A stretch of 48,030 bases of DNA from NCBI GenBank assembly GCA_017454745.1, contig JAFTCL010000079.1, positions 1 to 48,030 on the forward strand, given 5' to 3'. A program made the translations under genes and the position numbers. Under the pieces are notes generated by a model. That model was given only the letters and a program-made list of their open reading frames with translations, made no database searches and was not told the origin of the DNA. Position 1 is the first letter of the stretch, and the number at the start of each line of letters is the position of its first letter. This stretch comes from Kiritimatiellia bacterium (GTDB lineage: Bacteria > Verrucomicrobiota > Kiritimatiellia > RFP12 > UBA1067). Of the stretch, positions 9,401 through 19,100 are shown piece by piece.

Positions 9401-12015
9401 ATGCCAAAGCTACGGTAAAAAACGGTACCGCTACGGTAACCGTGGTGGATGGTGACAGCGCGATGGATTTTACCGCCTACGTTGCGTCCTTCCCGAAGAC
9501 AAGCGGCGTGACGGTTAAGGCCGGAAAAGCCGACACATGGTATTTTGACGCGGCCGGCACGCTCCGTAGCGTGATGCCCGCCAAGAAGGGCGAAAAGGCG
9601 GAACTGACTTTCTCCGTCACTGGGCCGGGGCGTTTGCGCTTTTCGCCTGATTTCGTGCAGGACGGTGATGACACGACCTGTACGGTGATGATAGGCAAAA
9701 ACGCGCTTGACTCCGCTCTGGACGGAACAACCGCCGACCTCTTCCTTGGAGCCGGGAAGGTTGATGTCAAGATTACGGTCACGCGCGGCGCGAATGCAAC
9801 GGACGAGACTGATTCTTACCTTGCACTCTATCCGCAGGATGGCGACATGCCGTTCCGTTGGGATCCGCTGCTGTTGCCAACGCTTGTAGCACCTACTTCT
9901 TCGTCCTACTTGGTAAATCCTGAGCATGCCGTTCTCAGGTGGTCTGGCGACGACAACACGAACATTCGCTATGCTTTCTCATGCGACGTGGACAAGAAAA
10001 AAGTCGGCACCGCGAATGCTTACGTCTCCGTGCCGCAGATGGGGATGACCTCATACGAGATATGTACGGCTTGCGGAGACAATCCTTTGCTCGGAAACAC
10101 AACATACAATTGGCGCGTGGACAGCGTCATGTTGGATGACGACGGCAATGTGCGGCTCATCAATACGAACAAGACGGTTTGGACGTTCAAGACCTCCGTA
10201 GTCGGCGCACCCGTAGCGCACATCGAATCGTCACCTGACATTACCGGTGATGATGTGCAAAATCTCATCGCCACCGGTAAGTCTGTCATGCTCGTACAGG
10301 GTGTCAACGTGACTAATCTCATGTTCGGCTCCGAAACTGTAGGCGTGACATGGGCACTCGCCTCCGGTGCAAAACTGCCTCAGGGACTTTCCATTGACAA
10401 AAACACTGGAGCTATAACGGGTGTGCCGCAGAAGGCGGGCGACTTCGCCGTGGCTGTGCAGGCCACCGCCGGGCGTAATATCGGCCCCGCCTTGGCATTC
10501 AACTTGCATGTCGAACCCATTGAACTTGCCGCCGGCACATTCAATGGGCTTGTCCAAACGGACGATGTTTCCGTATCGGACGCATCGGGTCTTGAGAACA
10601 ATTCAATCGGCCTATTAAACGTGACAGTAGCCGAAACCGGTAAAATCGCGGCAACCGCGACGATTGGTGGTGCAAAATATGCATTCAAAGCGGATGGCTA
10701 CGACAGGCTCGTAGAACTTGTAAATGGGCAGCAAGGAGTCTCCGTCACAATGAATGCGGCTAGCTTGATAAAAGGGTACACGAATGTACTTACTTTGACG
10801 GTGTGCCGCGCAGGTACGAACGACTGGACTGCCATTGATATGCCTATGATTGCGGAAATGACGCTCAACATTCCAGCCGCAGACAAGAAAAGTGTGGCTG
10901 CGGAAGATATCGCTTACGTCGGTCAGGCACTCCGCGACAACACAAAGTTCAAACATGTGCTTGCGGCGCAAACCCCCTACATAGGATACTATACCGTTAC
11001 ACTTCCCGTAACGGGCTCGGCTATCACTGGCACCCCGCAAGGAAGCGGTTACTTGACGCTCACGATTGACGCCAAGGGTAAAACAAAGATATCCGGCATG
11101 GCAGCGGATGGAACCTCGCTTTCCGGATCTGCCGTGACAGGATATATTTCCAATGACGGAGATGATGAAAGCGCGGTGTACGTACCAGTTTATGTGGCCA
11201 GCAAGACAACTGCCATTGGCGGATGGTTGAGACTGGCGCTCAGTAATGCCGCCACCTTGGACGGGCAGGACATAAGCTCCGGCGCCATGTTGCCAGTGAT
11301 TGATGGTGATTCCAAACTCGTCTGGGCAAACTCTGATGCGCACGCCGCCTACGACGGCGAGAGCTGGTCCTCGTTCACGGCAGAGCTTTCGCCGGTCGGC
11401 GGATATTACTCCACCATCGTGAACCTCCAGGCATACTACAAGAGGTACGCGCTCTACCTGGCCGATTTCGGCGAGACAGACCAGTTGCCGGCGGCGCTCA
11501 AGGGAGAAGACTACGAGTGGTCCGCATATCCGGGCATGCTTACATGCAATGACGGCGACGCGGCGCACGGCCTCTACGTGGACATGGTGGTCAACACGCC
11601 CACAGTCGAGAAGAGCGTAATCCAGAACACGCTGGACGTGAACGGCAAGAAGACGAAACTCATAGACTGGGGCGCCAGCACTAATCCGTGCAAGTTCACG
11701 CTGTCATTCAAATCGGCGACAGGTCTGTTCTCGGGGTCCTTTGACCTTTATGCGTCAAAATACGATGACAACGACGTTGAAACGGAACAGAAAAAGGTTG
11801 GATCCTTCAAACATCAGGGCGTGATGATAATGACACGCGACGAGACTGCTCCCCTTTCCGTAGAAGATGCCGTCATGTCCGGATTCTACACGGTACCTGC
11901 AAAGATTACTGATTCTGCTGACAAGAGGACTTACACATGGAATGTCTCTTATCAGTTACTCATCGGGGCGGAGGAGATACTCAGCCAGCCTACAGAAGGA
12001 TGGGACGAAGAATAA
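6457..12015 (+). CDS. giant exported protein with PPC-like repeats, two Calx-beta domains and a putative-Ig domain
   Basis: A 1,852-aa exported protein with signal peptide in residues 1-24 and an excellent Shine-Dalgarno (AAAGGGAGG at 6442-6450). The N-terminal 740 residues are serial PPC-like beta units ('DDDYWYSLNLTAGRKYSF', 'RVDWFILGARKDVTYNF', 'AADWYKLSVKAYNYYEF'). Calx-beta-like domains lie near 748-868 ('EGTAVANEDYVAQTG') and 875-998. A 'GPGRL.F' module follows near 1,050, then a fibronectin-like region and a He_PIG-type putative-Ig domain near 1268-1354 ('LPQGLSIDKNTGAITGVP'). Last come the paired beta modules shared with its neighbours ('GYYTVTLPVTGSA...GSGYLTLTIDAKGK'). No thioredoxin head is present, unlike the genes on both sides. 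No PEP-CTERM or known sorting tail is visible. Confidence 0.75.
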   Translation: MKSRIINKSLLFVMVATTSFILEAASIRVGKSVTITLGESGEAEFEVSGLSKGSNYTFVSDTGVPDSVVDLEVVALYRDPDFDYESGEYDETSLGVFFEDTRSTSTGRFQITSEDWVYSGFVKGEDFDSEFDVIYSAKGYKLYVYGDPGTVVTITSMTGIVNEAVPAGCIDSPVAFGTITEGKNVTKTGNFCDDDDYWYSLNLTAGRKYSFTVTGEGVGGSITMFYLDQEDAADDFPLPEVVYVGEGENMKFDSLTYSGVPRYSGTHYLQIDGDYGTKFTIVGSALSTRPIDKHPLAGELVDGQVLTAVAGARNDSNGIYFDEVIDTSLYSVELKAGRLAFFETAFEQDGCVMELYDANGNCLAKNYFKSTTDSGQRFSYLPAKSGTYYVGVCQDGLEASTNDVTITGSILYTDLGVPPAEADDKPSTGNTLSVVLGNSSTEGAQQFKADGSALELNATNRVDWFILGARKDVTYNFIARTDDAHYVNGRPLKLGVYTLNAKGEEQLIQDLGDAQEGAKFLAGNNATYYIKASLENGEGCDCPYELYAWVNGEDYGFLKVDVKGSTSSLWNIKGESAKYGNGSELLLPPGTYTIQAAQASGWTKPLDQTVTVVAGNDNRTTCVLKYSDTSDPKDDTMNGAVSLAPTKAKPVTVNRSLWTNDAADWYKLSVKAYNYYEFALEESEGAAEITVYRNAKLVNGTVTGDIIMQGEFVSGIVYESGTYYLSITRANGFENVDCAYTMTAKACNIGQVKTDKTAYSVGEKAGYLTVKLSRTAKEGKVRVRYTTVEGTAVANEDYVAQTGILTWEDGDSTAKEIKIKIIPDLIDSWDENKVFHIQLDAIADDEIDLSAEYPAQFVSNNLEVTITDSSKAAPGTVQFAFGGEEMEEFANPAKPVLTVAGGDTAVLWLTRTQGADKAIAVSATISAKQTSGQEFVSTETQEIWWDDGDTETKALRIPTMRPTDAYFAAKTFTVKLAVLAADAKATVKNGTATVTVVDGDSAMDFTAYVASFPKTSGVTVKAGKADTWYFDAAGTLRSVMPAKKGEKAELTFSVTGPGRLRFSPDFVQDGDDTTCTVMIGKNALDSALDGTTADLFLGAGKVDVKITVTRGANATDETDSYLALYPQDGDMPFRWDPLLLPTLVAPTSSSYLVNPEHAVLRWSGDDNTNIRYAFSCDVDKKKVGTANAYVSVPQMGMTSYEICTACGDNPLLGNTTYNWRVDSVMLDDDGNVRLINTNKTVWTFKTSVVGAPVAHIESSPDITGDDVQNLIATGKSVMLVQGVNVTNLMFGSETVGVTWALASGAKLPQGLSIDKNTGAITGVPQKAGDFAVAVQATAGRNIGPALAFNLHVEPIELAAGTFNGLVQTDDVSVSDASGLENNSIGLLNVTVAETGKIAATATIGGAKYAFKADGYDRLVELVNGQQGVSVTMNAASLIKGYTNVLTLTVCRAGTNDWTAIDMPMIAEMTLNIPAADKKSVAAEDIAYVGQALRDNTKFKHVLAAQTPYIGYYTVTLPVTGSAITGTPQGSGYLTLTIDAKGKTKISGMAADGTSLSGSAVTGYISNDGDDESAVYVPVYVASKTTAIGGWLRLALSNAATLDGQDISSGAMLPVIDGDSKLVWANSDAHAAYDGESWSSFTAELSPVGGYYSTIVNLQAYYKRYALYLADFGETDQLPAALKGEDYEWSAYPGMLTCNDGDAAHGLYVDMVVNTPTVEKSVIQNTLDVNGKKTKLIDWGASTNPCKFTLSFKSATGLFSGSFDLYASKYDDNDVETEQKKVGSFKHQGVMIMTRDETAPLSVEDAVMSGFYTVPAKITDSADKRTYTWNVSYQLLIGAEEILSQPTEGWDEE

Positions 12016-12029
12016 AGGAACTTATTGCC

Positions 12030-15000
12030 ATGAATAGACAATCGCAGGCCGGAATAACAGTATTGGCATCCCTCATCTTTGGGGTATGCCTTGGAGTTTT
12101 TGCGGAAAACAAGCCGGGGTATGATGTCAAGCCGTCGTCTATAGTCCCCGAATGGTCTGGCGCAGCGCAGGGCGTATGGACGATGGATTACGAAAGTGCG
12201 CTTGCAAACGCAAAGACCCACAACAAATGGACTGTTATGCTCTATTCCGGAATGTGGTGGTGCCCGCACTGCCAACCGCTGGAAAGTATTGTGCTTGAAA
12301 GTGACGAATGGAAATCTTTCGTTTGGGAGCATGGTTTTTTCCTGACGGTTTTAGATTTCCCATATCGCGACGGTGCGTCCAATTTCTGTTGGTTGTGGGA
12401 CGCGGACTATTTGGCGAATGCGGGATTGACCGCCGAGGAAGGGCAAAGGGAAATCGAGAAACGCTACATGGTTCAGGATTCGTACGCAGTCCCTACCGCA
12501 GCCACCGCTTCCTGTCCGAGCCTCCTTGAAGGAGGACAAGTAATCACATATAAAAGGATTGGGTATCCCACGATGCTTCTCATGCGACCTGACGGCTCGG
12601 TTGCGGGCCGCTTTTCCGTCAACAAAGCGAATGCCGCAATCCCTTATGTGATAAACAGGGTGCAAAGCTTGTTAAATGCCGATGAATGGGACGAGCGCGA
12701 TGACTATTGGCAAACCGCCACGGAGATTAACGAGCCGGAGTGTGAAGATACTTCAATTTCGCACGGAATACATACGTTAGGCATTACCGACACGGCAGAT
12801 TGGTTCAAAATTAATGTCATCGACGGCGCGGGCAAGGAATGGTTTTTTAAGATTAATCCCGTAGCGGGAAAAGCAGAAGCACCTTTGGCGGCTGAACTTT
12901 ATTACGGTGCCGTAACCAATCCGCCCATTGCCACAGCGGAAATTGATTCTGGCAACGCGATTGTTTTTTCAACGAATCTTGGTAAAGTTGGTGAATATTG
13001 GCTCAAAATCAAACCAGCCTCACAGTTGAACGGATCAATATGGTATGGGTTGGAGTATGAATACCAGCTCGCTTCTGCAACGGTAAAATTTTCAAGACCT
13101 ACAGTGTCGGCGACAGATAACAAGGATAGCGTGTCAATACCTATAGACATAAGCAACACCGATAAAGATGTTGAGGTTGAAATAGATTGGGTGGCTAAAG
13201 ACGGAACGGCGAAGTTCGGCGAGGATTACGGGCTGCAATCCGGGAAGGTGGTTTGGAACTCGGGGGAAACAAAAAGGCAGAAATATTTTGCTATCCCGCT
13301 GTTAAAATCAGACAAATGGAAAGGCAACAGGTCATTCTCAATTGTTCTTTATCCCCATAAGCATTGTACGGTTCCCGAGGGGATAAGCGAGTGCGTGGTG
13401 ACTATAACCGAAACGAAAGCGAGGAATGCGGGCAGGCTTGTTTTCGAAGAGCGATTCCGAAAAGAAATCCCGCAATGTCTAGAAGGTAGTAATTTCACTG
13501 CCAGCGTGATGCGCCAGAACGGCGCGGATGGTGTTGTCACAGGGATTGTCTCGGTTACAGACGGAAAATTAAGAAATGTTGTCGTGACCAACTTAGTTTG
13601 GGGACATGGGGAATCTGGGGAGAAAATTTTCACGTATGAATTGCCACGCGAGGATGGCGTACAAGCCGATCGTTACGGAACAATATCATTAAAAGCTGCG
13701 AATGGCGGCACGCTGGGAACGCCAAATACCATCCGGTACAGCAGACGGGACGAGATGGTAGTGAATACATTCGACGAATACAACAAGTCGGTGTTAGGAT
13801 CCAGAGCAAAGGTTTCTGGCGATAGCTGGTTTTATGGATTAGAAGTTGCGGGGGATGAGTCAACGGCCTGCTTCCGTTCCGATATCCTTACGTCATCTGG
13901 GACTAAACTGGCCATTGATTTGGTCGGGCCTGGTGTGTTGAAGGTGAAGGTCGATTGCCGTAATTCTGCCGCCGCCGCGTTGAGCTTGGGTAACAAGGAA
14001 TTGGGGAAGATTAATGGGGACGCTGTTTTTGTCGCCATACCTTCGGGGCGCCAAAGAATCACTTTAAAGGCTGAGGCGGGTGACGCAGATGGCGCTTATA
14101 TTATTGCGGATTGGACGTTTTCCTCCTTGTCGGAATTCAAATTTATCCCGGTTTTGCCGCACGACAAAAGTGCACATTCCCTTGCAAATGGCTTAGTCCT
14201 CAAGTCTGTAGCCCCAGAAGCAGTTAGCCTGCCGGAAACGGACACAGGTATTGCGGTTGACACCCTTGTTGCGTACAGCACCCCTAACTTGAAGGATTTG
14301 GTGAGTACCTGCGCATACCCAGAAGACGGGCGGTATGAGGTCGCGACTCAGATGGGTTTATTATCAGCAGGTAAAACGCTCTATTGGCGTATGGATGTTG
14401 TATATAGCGACGCCTTTGGTAATAAGGCGCGCGTTTTAGGCAATGTCGCCACCGTGAGGCTGGTTGAGGAAATCGCTCCGCGCATCGATACCACTGTTCC
14501 TGTACCTGACAGTTGGATGATTTCTGCTGATAGTATATACATGGCACCTATTTTTACAGTGGGAGTGGATGTGTACACAGAGCCGATTGTTATGGCGGGG
14601 ACCAACGACAGCGAAAAAACTACGGTTGCGGTCAAAAACGGGTCCCTACCGGTGGGGGTGAATGCCGTTGTTGATTCCGATGGGGTAAGACTTGTCGGCG
14701 TACCCGTGAAGGAGGGTACCTTTACGGCGGATTTGTTTTTCACCAAGTCGGTAAAGTCCGGTAATCGTATCATTTCTGTGCCTGGCGCGTCGGTTAAAGT
14801 GACATGCGTAGTTGAACCGCTGGAGGATGTCTCCGCAACTTATAATGGTTATCGCATCCTGTATGACGATTCTTCGTTCAACGCGGGATTCGGAACCGCC
14901 AGTATGACGATTTCGAAATCCGGTACGATAAACGGAAAATTCATGTTGGACGGATCTAATTTCACCTTTAGGGCGAGTTCCTTTTCCGCGCGCACTAATT

Positions 15001-16151
15001 CTGTTTTTTACTTGAATGGCACTGTCGCGAAGTGCGGCAAGCTGAGCGTCCCCGTCTCGCTCACCCTGTCGCGGATTCTTGACGACGCGCGGTTGCAACA
15101 TATCTGCTGTAAAGTCGGCAATGATGGCTGCACAGAATATTGGCTGTATCGAAACGAATGGGACACAAAAGCCGGAAATGAACTTGTCTCCGGGAAAGCG
15201 GGTTATTATACAGCTGCTCTGTCGGTTGAGAAATCTTCAACCCCGTATGCACCCCAAGGGAATGGTTATCTCACTTTCACGGTAAAAAATAACGGGGCGG
15301 TAACATATTCTGGGGTTGATTCAATGGGGAAAGCGTTTTCGGGATCAACGGTTTTGTTCTACGTGCCAGACTGCTGCAATTTTTCCGGTTATCGTTGGGT
15401 GTTTTATGTTTGTGCGAAACCATCGGGATCTATTGAGCCTGGCCCCGGAATATATGGGCTTGTTTTGATCGAGACAGCAGATGATAATGCATCTAGAGTC
15501 GTATCGACAGCGGATGGCAATGCGTTAACACAAGTCAATTTGTCTCCTTCAAGTGTATACGGTTACACCGGTTGGACAAACTCCATGCAGATTGCCGGTA
15601 ATGTTTTTGACCGGTCAAAGACATTTGAAGTTGGGTATATGTGGGAATCGGAGAACAAATTTGAAGTTCTGCCTGACTATGACGGTCGAGATGGAAATTC
15701 TGGATATTTGGCGTATTCTGAACCGGAAATTTTAACTATTACAGCTACGACACCCAAGCAAGCCGCTTTTAGTCAGTCTGATTGGAATTTCAAAAGTTTC
15801 TCGCCCAATTTTAATAACGGTATTTTCTCGTTCTTGTTTTCATGTTGTTATTCCAACGGAGCAAGAACGAAGGTTCGCGCGATAACCGCAAAAGGTGTGT
15901 GGGTTCAGGATCCGAATGGTGAGGGATTTTGGTCAGGGTATTATACTGTGCCTGAGAAGGCATTGTACATTGATGATAAAGGTAAAGAACATCCCTACAC
16001 AACGAACACGTCATTCCCTGTTCTGTTTCTTCCAGTAAAGGACTGTTCTTTTACGAATAGTAGAAAATTTTTTTGTCCATCTAGCGGGAGGGAGAGGGAC
16101 AAAAGTGTTTTGAGTGTTTTGAGTGAGTGTGCACCCTCTCAATCGTTCTAA
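12030..16151 (+). CDS. giant exported protein with thioredoxin-like head (CPHC), Calx-beta and putative-Ig domains
   Basis: I start this 1,373-aa protein at ATG 12030 because AAAGGAA precedes it and a signal peptide follows (MNRQSQAG...VCLGVFA). An earlier in-frame ATG at 11937 would overlap the previous gene and bury the signal. A thioredoxin-like domain follows with C78-P-H-C81 in 'SGMWWCPHCQPLES'. Then come a PPC-like segment, a Calx-beta domain ('DGTAKFGEDYGLQSGKVVW'), a 'GPGVLKVKV' module, a fibronectin-like region, a putative-Ig-like region ('LPVGVNAVVDSDGVRLVGVP') and two beta modules ('GYYTAALSVEKSS...GNGYLTFTV'). Its plan closely parallels the preceding gene with a redox head added. 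The last 25-30 residues are polar and unlike the sibling C termini. By eye its codons are more AT-rich than the next gene's. Confidence 0.75.
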   Translation: MNRQSQAGITVLASLIFGVCLGVFAENKPGYDVKPSSIVPEWSGAAQGVWTMDYESALANAKTHNKWTVMLYSGMWWCPHCQPLESIVLESDEWKSFVWEHGFFLTVLDFPYRDGASNFCWLWDADYLANAGLTAEEGQREIEKRYMVQDSYAVPTAATASCPSLLEGGQVITYKRIGYPTMLLMRPDGSVAGRFSVNKANAAIPYVINRVQSLLNADEWDERDDYWQTATEINEPECEDTSISHGIHTLGITDTADWFKINVIDGAGKEWFFKINPVAGKAEAPLAAELYYGAVTNPPIATAEIDSGNAIVFSTNLGKVGEYWLKIKPASQLNGSIWYGLEYEYQLASATVKFSRPTVSATDNKDSVSIPIDISNTDKDVEVEIDWVAKDGTAKFGEDYGLQSGKVVWNSGETKRQKYFAIPLLKSDKWKGNRSFSIVLYPHKHCTVPEGISECVVTITETKARNAGRLVFEERFRKEIPQCLEGSNFTASVMRQNGADGVVTGIVSVTDGKLRNVVVTNLVWGHGESGEKIFTYELPREDGVQADRYGTISLKAANGGTLGTPNTIRYSRRDEMVVNTFDEYNKSVLGSRAKVSGDSWFYGLEVAGDESTACFRSDILTSSGTKLAIDLVGPGVLKVKVDCRNSAAAALSLGNKELGKINGDAVFVAIPSGRQRITLKAEAGDADGAYIIADWTFSSLSEFKFIPVLPHDKSAHSLANGLVLKSVAPEAVSLPETDTGIAVDTLVAYSTPNLKDLVSTCAYPEDGRYEVATQMGLLSAGKTLYWRMDVVYSDAFGNKARVLGNVATVRLVEEIAPRIDTTVPVPDSWMISADSIYMAPIFTVGVDVYTEPIVMAGTNDSEKTTVAVKNGSLPVGVNAVVDSDGVRLVGVPVKEGTFTADLFFTKSVKSGNRIISVPGASVKVTCVVEPLEDVSATYNGYRILYDDSSFNAGFGTASMTISKSGTINGKFMLDGSNFTFRASSFSARTNSVFYLNGTVAKCGKLSVPVSLTLSRILDDARLQHICCKVGNDGCTEYWLYRNEWDTKAGNELVSGKAGYYTAALSVEKSSTPYAPQGNGYLTFTVKNNGAVTYSGVDSMGKAFSGSTVLFYVPDCCNFSGYRWVFYVCAKPSGSIEPGPGIYGLVLIETADDNASRVVSTADGNALTQVNLSPSSVYGYTGWTNSMQIAGNVFDRSKTFEVGYMWESENKFEVLPDYDGRDGNSGYLAYSEPEILTITATTPKQAAFSQSDWNFKSFSPNFNNGIFSFLFSCCYSNGARTKVRAITAKGVWVQDPNGEGFWSGYYTVPEKALYIDDKGKEHPYTTNTSFPVLFLPVKDCSFTNSRKFFCPSSGRERDKSVLSVLSECAPSQSF

Positions 16152-16170
16152 TCAAGAAAGGGAAACCCCT

Positions 16171-19100
16171 ATGAGAATCAGAAGTTTAGTTGCGGGAGTG
16201 TTGGCCCTGGCCGGCTCTTGCATGTTTGCGGTGGGGGCGGAAAAGACGTATAAGATTTCCGTCACTGGCGGCTTTGTTGACGATGGGCTAACTTCAAGGT
16301 CGGGGCTTTACGCCGGCGACGAAGTTTTCGCGTCTATCGATGAGTCCAAGCTGTACGATAAGAACGGGAACGAGGTTAACGCCTTTGCGAAATGGACGTA
16401 CACCCCGGCGACGGCGGATCTGGGGGCGGGCTTTGATCCGTTCTTCAACCCGGAAGTGATGGTGACGATGCCGAACGCCGACGTCAAGCTGACGGCGAAT
16501 TTTGTCAACGGTTTCGCGGCGTATGTTTGTGCGGAGGTCGAAACGCAAGGCGAGGCCGAGCCGGGCGACTTCTACTGGAGCATCGACAACGGCAAGACGC
16601 TGATCCCTTTCGGCGATTATAGGTATCCGGTCAAAGCCGGCAAGGTTACGGTGAAGTTCTACGACAAGACGGGCAACTGGCGCGCGTCTGACAACACTTT
16701 GATGATCGACAAGCGCGGCTCCCGCAAAGAAGGTAACGTTACGATTTACGACGAGCCGGCAGAAAAATATACCTTCGTAACTTTCGTGCCGGTCAACAAC
16801 TCGACCAAAGTCAAGTTCGACCCCAACGGCGGCGGCACGGCCTGGGACGCGTTCGTCGCGAACGGTTATGAATTCGGCGAATTAACCATCCCTTCCCGCA
16901 AAGGGTACATTTTCGCGGGTTGGCGGACCGCGAAGGACGGAGGAGAACTTGTCACGGAAAGCACCATATGCGCCCCTGTTCTGTTTGCCGGGCAGAAGAC
17001 CCCCACTCTCTACGCCAACTGGCTACAGCTCAAGAAGCTGACCCTAAAGGACGATTCGGCTGCGGCCGAGTGGTACCTAAGTGAGGAGGATTTCGACCCG
17101 GAACTGTATCCAATAATAATGCACAGCATCTTCCTGACCAATCCCGCGCTCGAAAACGGCGGATATTTGGAAGGCAAGGGCGTTATGGAGGTCCTGCCCG
17201 GCGCCAGGGTTACCATCGCCGCGGAGAGTTACCTGTACGATGAGAAGAAGGACATAGAACTGGTGTTCCAAAAGTGGACCGTCACGCCCGCGAATGCGGA
17301 TTTCGGCCCGGAATTCCAAGTTTCACGTTACAGCACAGAATTAACGATGCCGTCGGCGGACGTCACGCTTCAGGCTACGTACGTCGATGAATCGACTTGC
17401 GGGTGGGTGTATCCAGAGGTCCAAGCCAACTCCGTCAATCTGGGGTGGGACGATGAGACCGGTGAAGAAATTACTATCGATCCGCCCTCTGAAGCGTTCG
17501 AGTGGAGCCCGGACGGCGGCAAGACCTGGTACAAGTCAGGTTATTGGGATGAAGACGGCGACTGGTATGAGGATGATGATACGGGAGAATGGTATTGGGT
17601 CGATTATGGGCGGTATTGGGCCAGCCAATCCGTCTTGCTGAAGAAAGGCACCTACACCATAACGTGGCGCTCTACCGATTCCCGGTGGACAACAGCGGAT
17701 AGCGGCAAAAAGATAACCATCAATCCTTATGATGAGGTTTCCGTGTCTGCGACGTTCTCCTTCATCCCGCAGGTGGTTGTCGATGTGATGACGTTCGAAG
17801 ACGGCGAATGCGCCCTTTCCCCCACCGGGGGAACTGTGACCATGAACCCCAAAGACGGTCTGGTCCCGATCGACAAAACAATCACGTTCACAGCCAAGGC
17901 GAACAAGAACTACTTTTTCCAGGGCTACGCGTTAAGGAAGTACTGGGAATACGGATACGAGTTTGACGGCATCGCCGCTACCTGGAAACCTGATGGGCAT
18001 TATGCACGTGAATATTATGATCCCTATTTAGATACTTATGAATCTGCCCAGTCTTTGTTTGAATATAATCTCTCCAATATTATCGACCCCAACGATCTCA
18101 GAGTCCATGTGGTCGCCGTGTTCAAGGCGCTTTCCGCCTACTCTGCGGATGACATCAAGTTCGTGGATTGGGATGACTACGAAGAGGAATATGTGGAAAT
18201 CGACTCGAAGGATCTCTATGCGCGCACGTATTGCTCGGTAAAATATCAGGTCGAGTGCGGCCCGATGGCGTTCCCGCTGACGTACAAGCTCGGCGGCAAG
18301 CTGCCGGCCGGACTCAAGTTCGACGCGAAGACCGGCGTTATCTCCGGGGTGCCCACCAAGGCGGGCGACACCACGGTGACGGTGACGGCCACCGACCCCG
18401 CGAAAAACTCGAAGTCGCTAACGGTGAACATCAACGTAAAACCGTCTGCCGCCTGGATGTTTGGCGACTACCGCGGTTTAACCTATGACGGCCGACCGAT
18501 GGGTTACCAGAATCAAGTGTCGTCGGTTAAACCGAACGGTCTCCTCGAACTTTCAATCTCGGCTACCGGCAAGGGGACGGCAAAGTTGATTACCCGTGCG
18601 GGAACGCGTTCCGCGTCCGGCCAGCTGGCGTGGGAACCGGACGAGGACGACCCCGAAGGCGATGGACTGTACTGGTTCGAAACTTCGGAAACGAAAGACG
18701 AGGAAGAACTGTATGTTGACATCTATCCCGACGGCTCCATCGATGGCTATGCTGATTCGTACCTGAAGTCCGAGGACGACTGGATCGGCGGTCACGTGTA
18801 CGGTATGCGCCAGGACAAAGAGCTGCTCGCGGACTCCGGCTTCATCAACCAGTACTACACCGCCTACCTCTACGCGCCGACTCAGGAAGACCCCGGTTAC
18901 TATGATGACGACGACTATTATTATGATTACTATGACGATGACGATGACGAATGTTCGTCCGGCACCGGCATTGGTTCCGGGTTCGGTTACTTGACGGTCA
19001 AGACGGACGCGAAAGGCGGCGCCAAGGTCACCGGCAAACTGCCCGATGGACAAGCCGTTACGCTGAGCGCGCTGGTGCTGCCAATCGATGCGGAAACGGC

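Noticed and set aside
11937..12029. Upstream ATG for the third giant protein
   Set aside because: It overlaps the preceding gene by 79 nt and would bury the signal peptide; ATG 12030 has a better ribosome-binding site.
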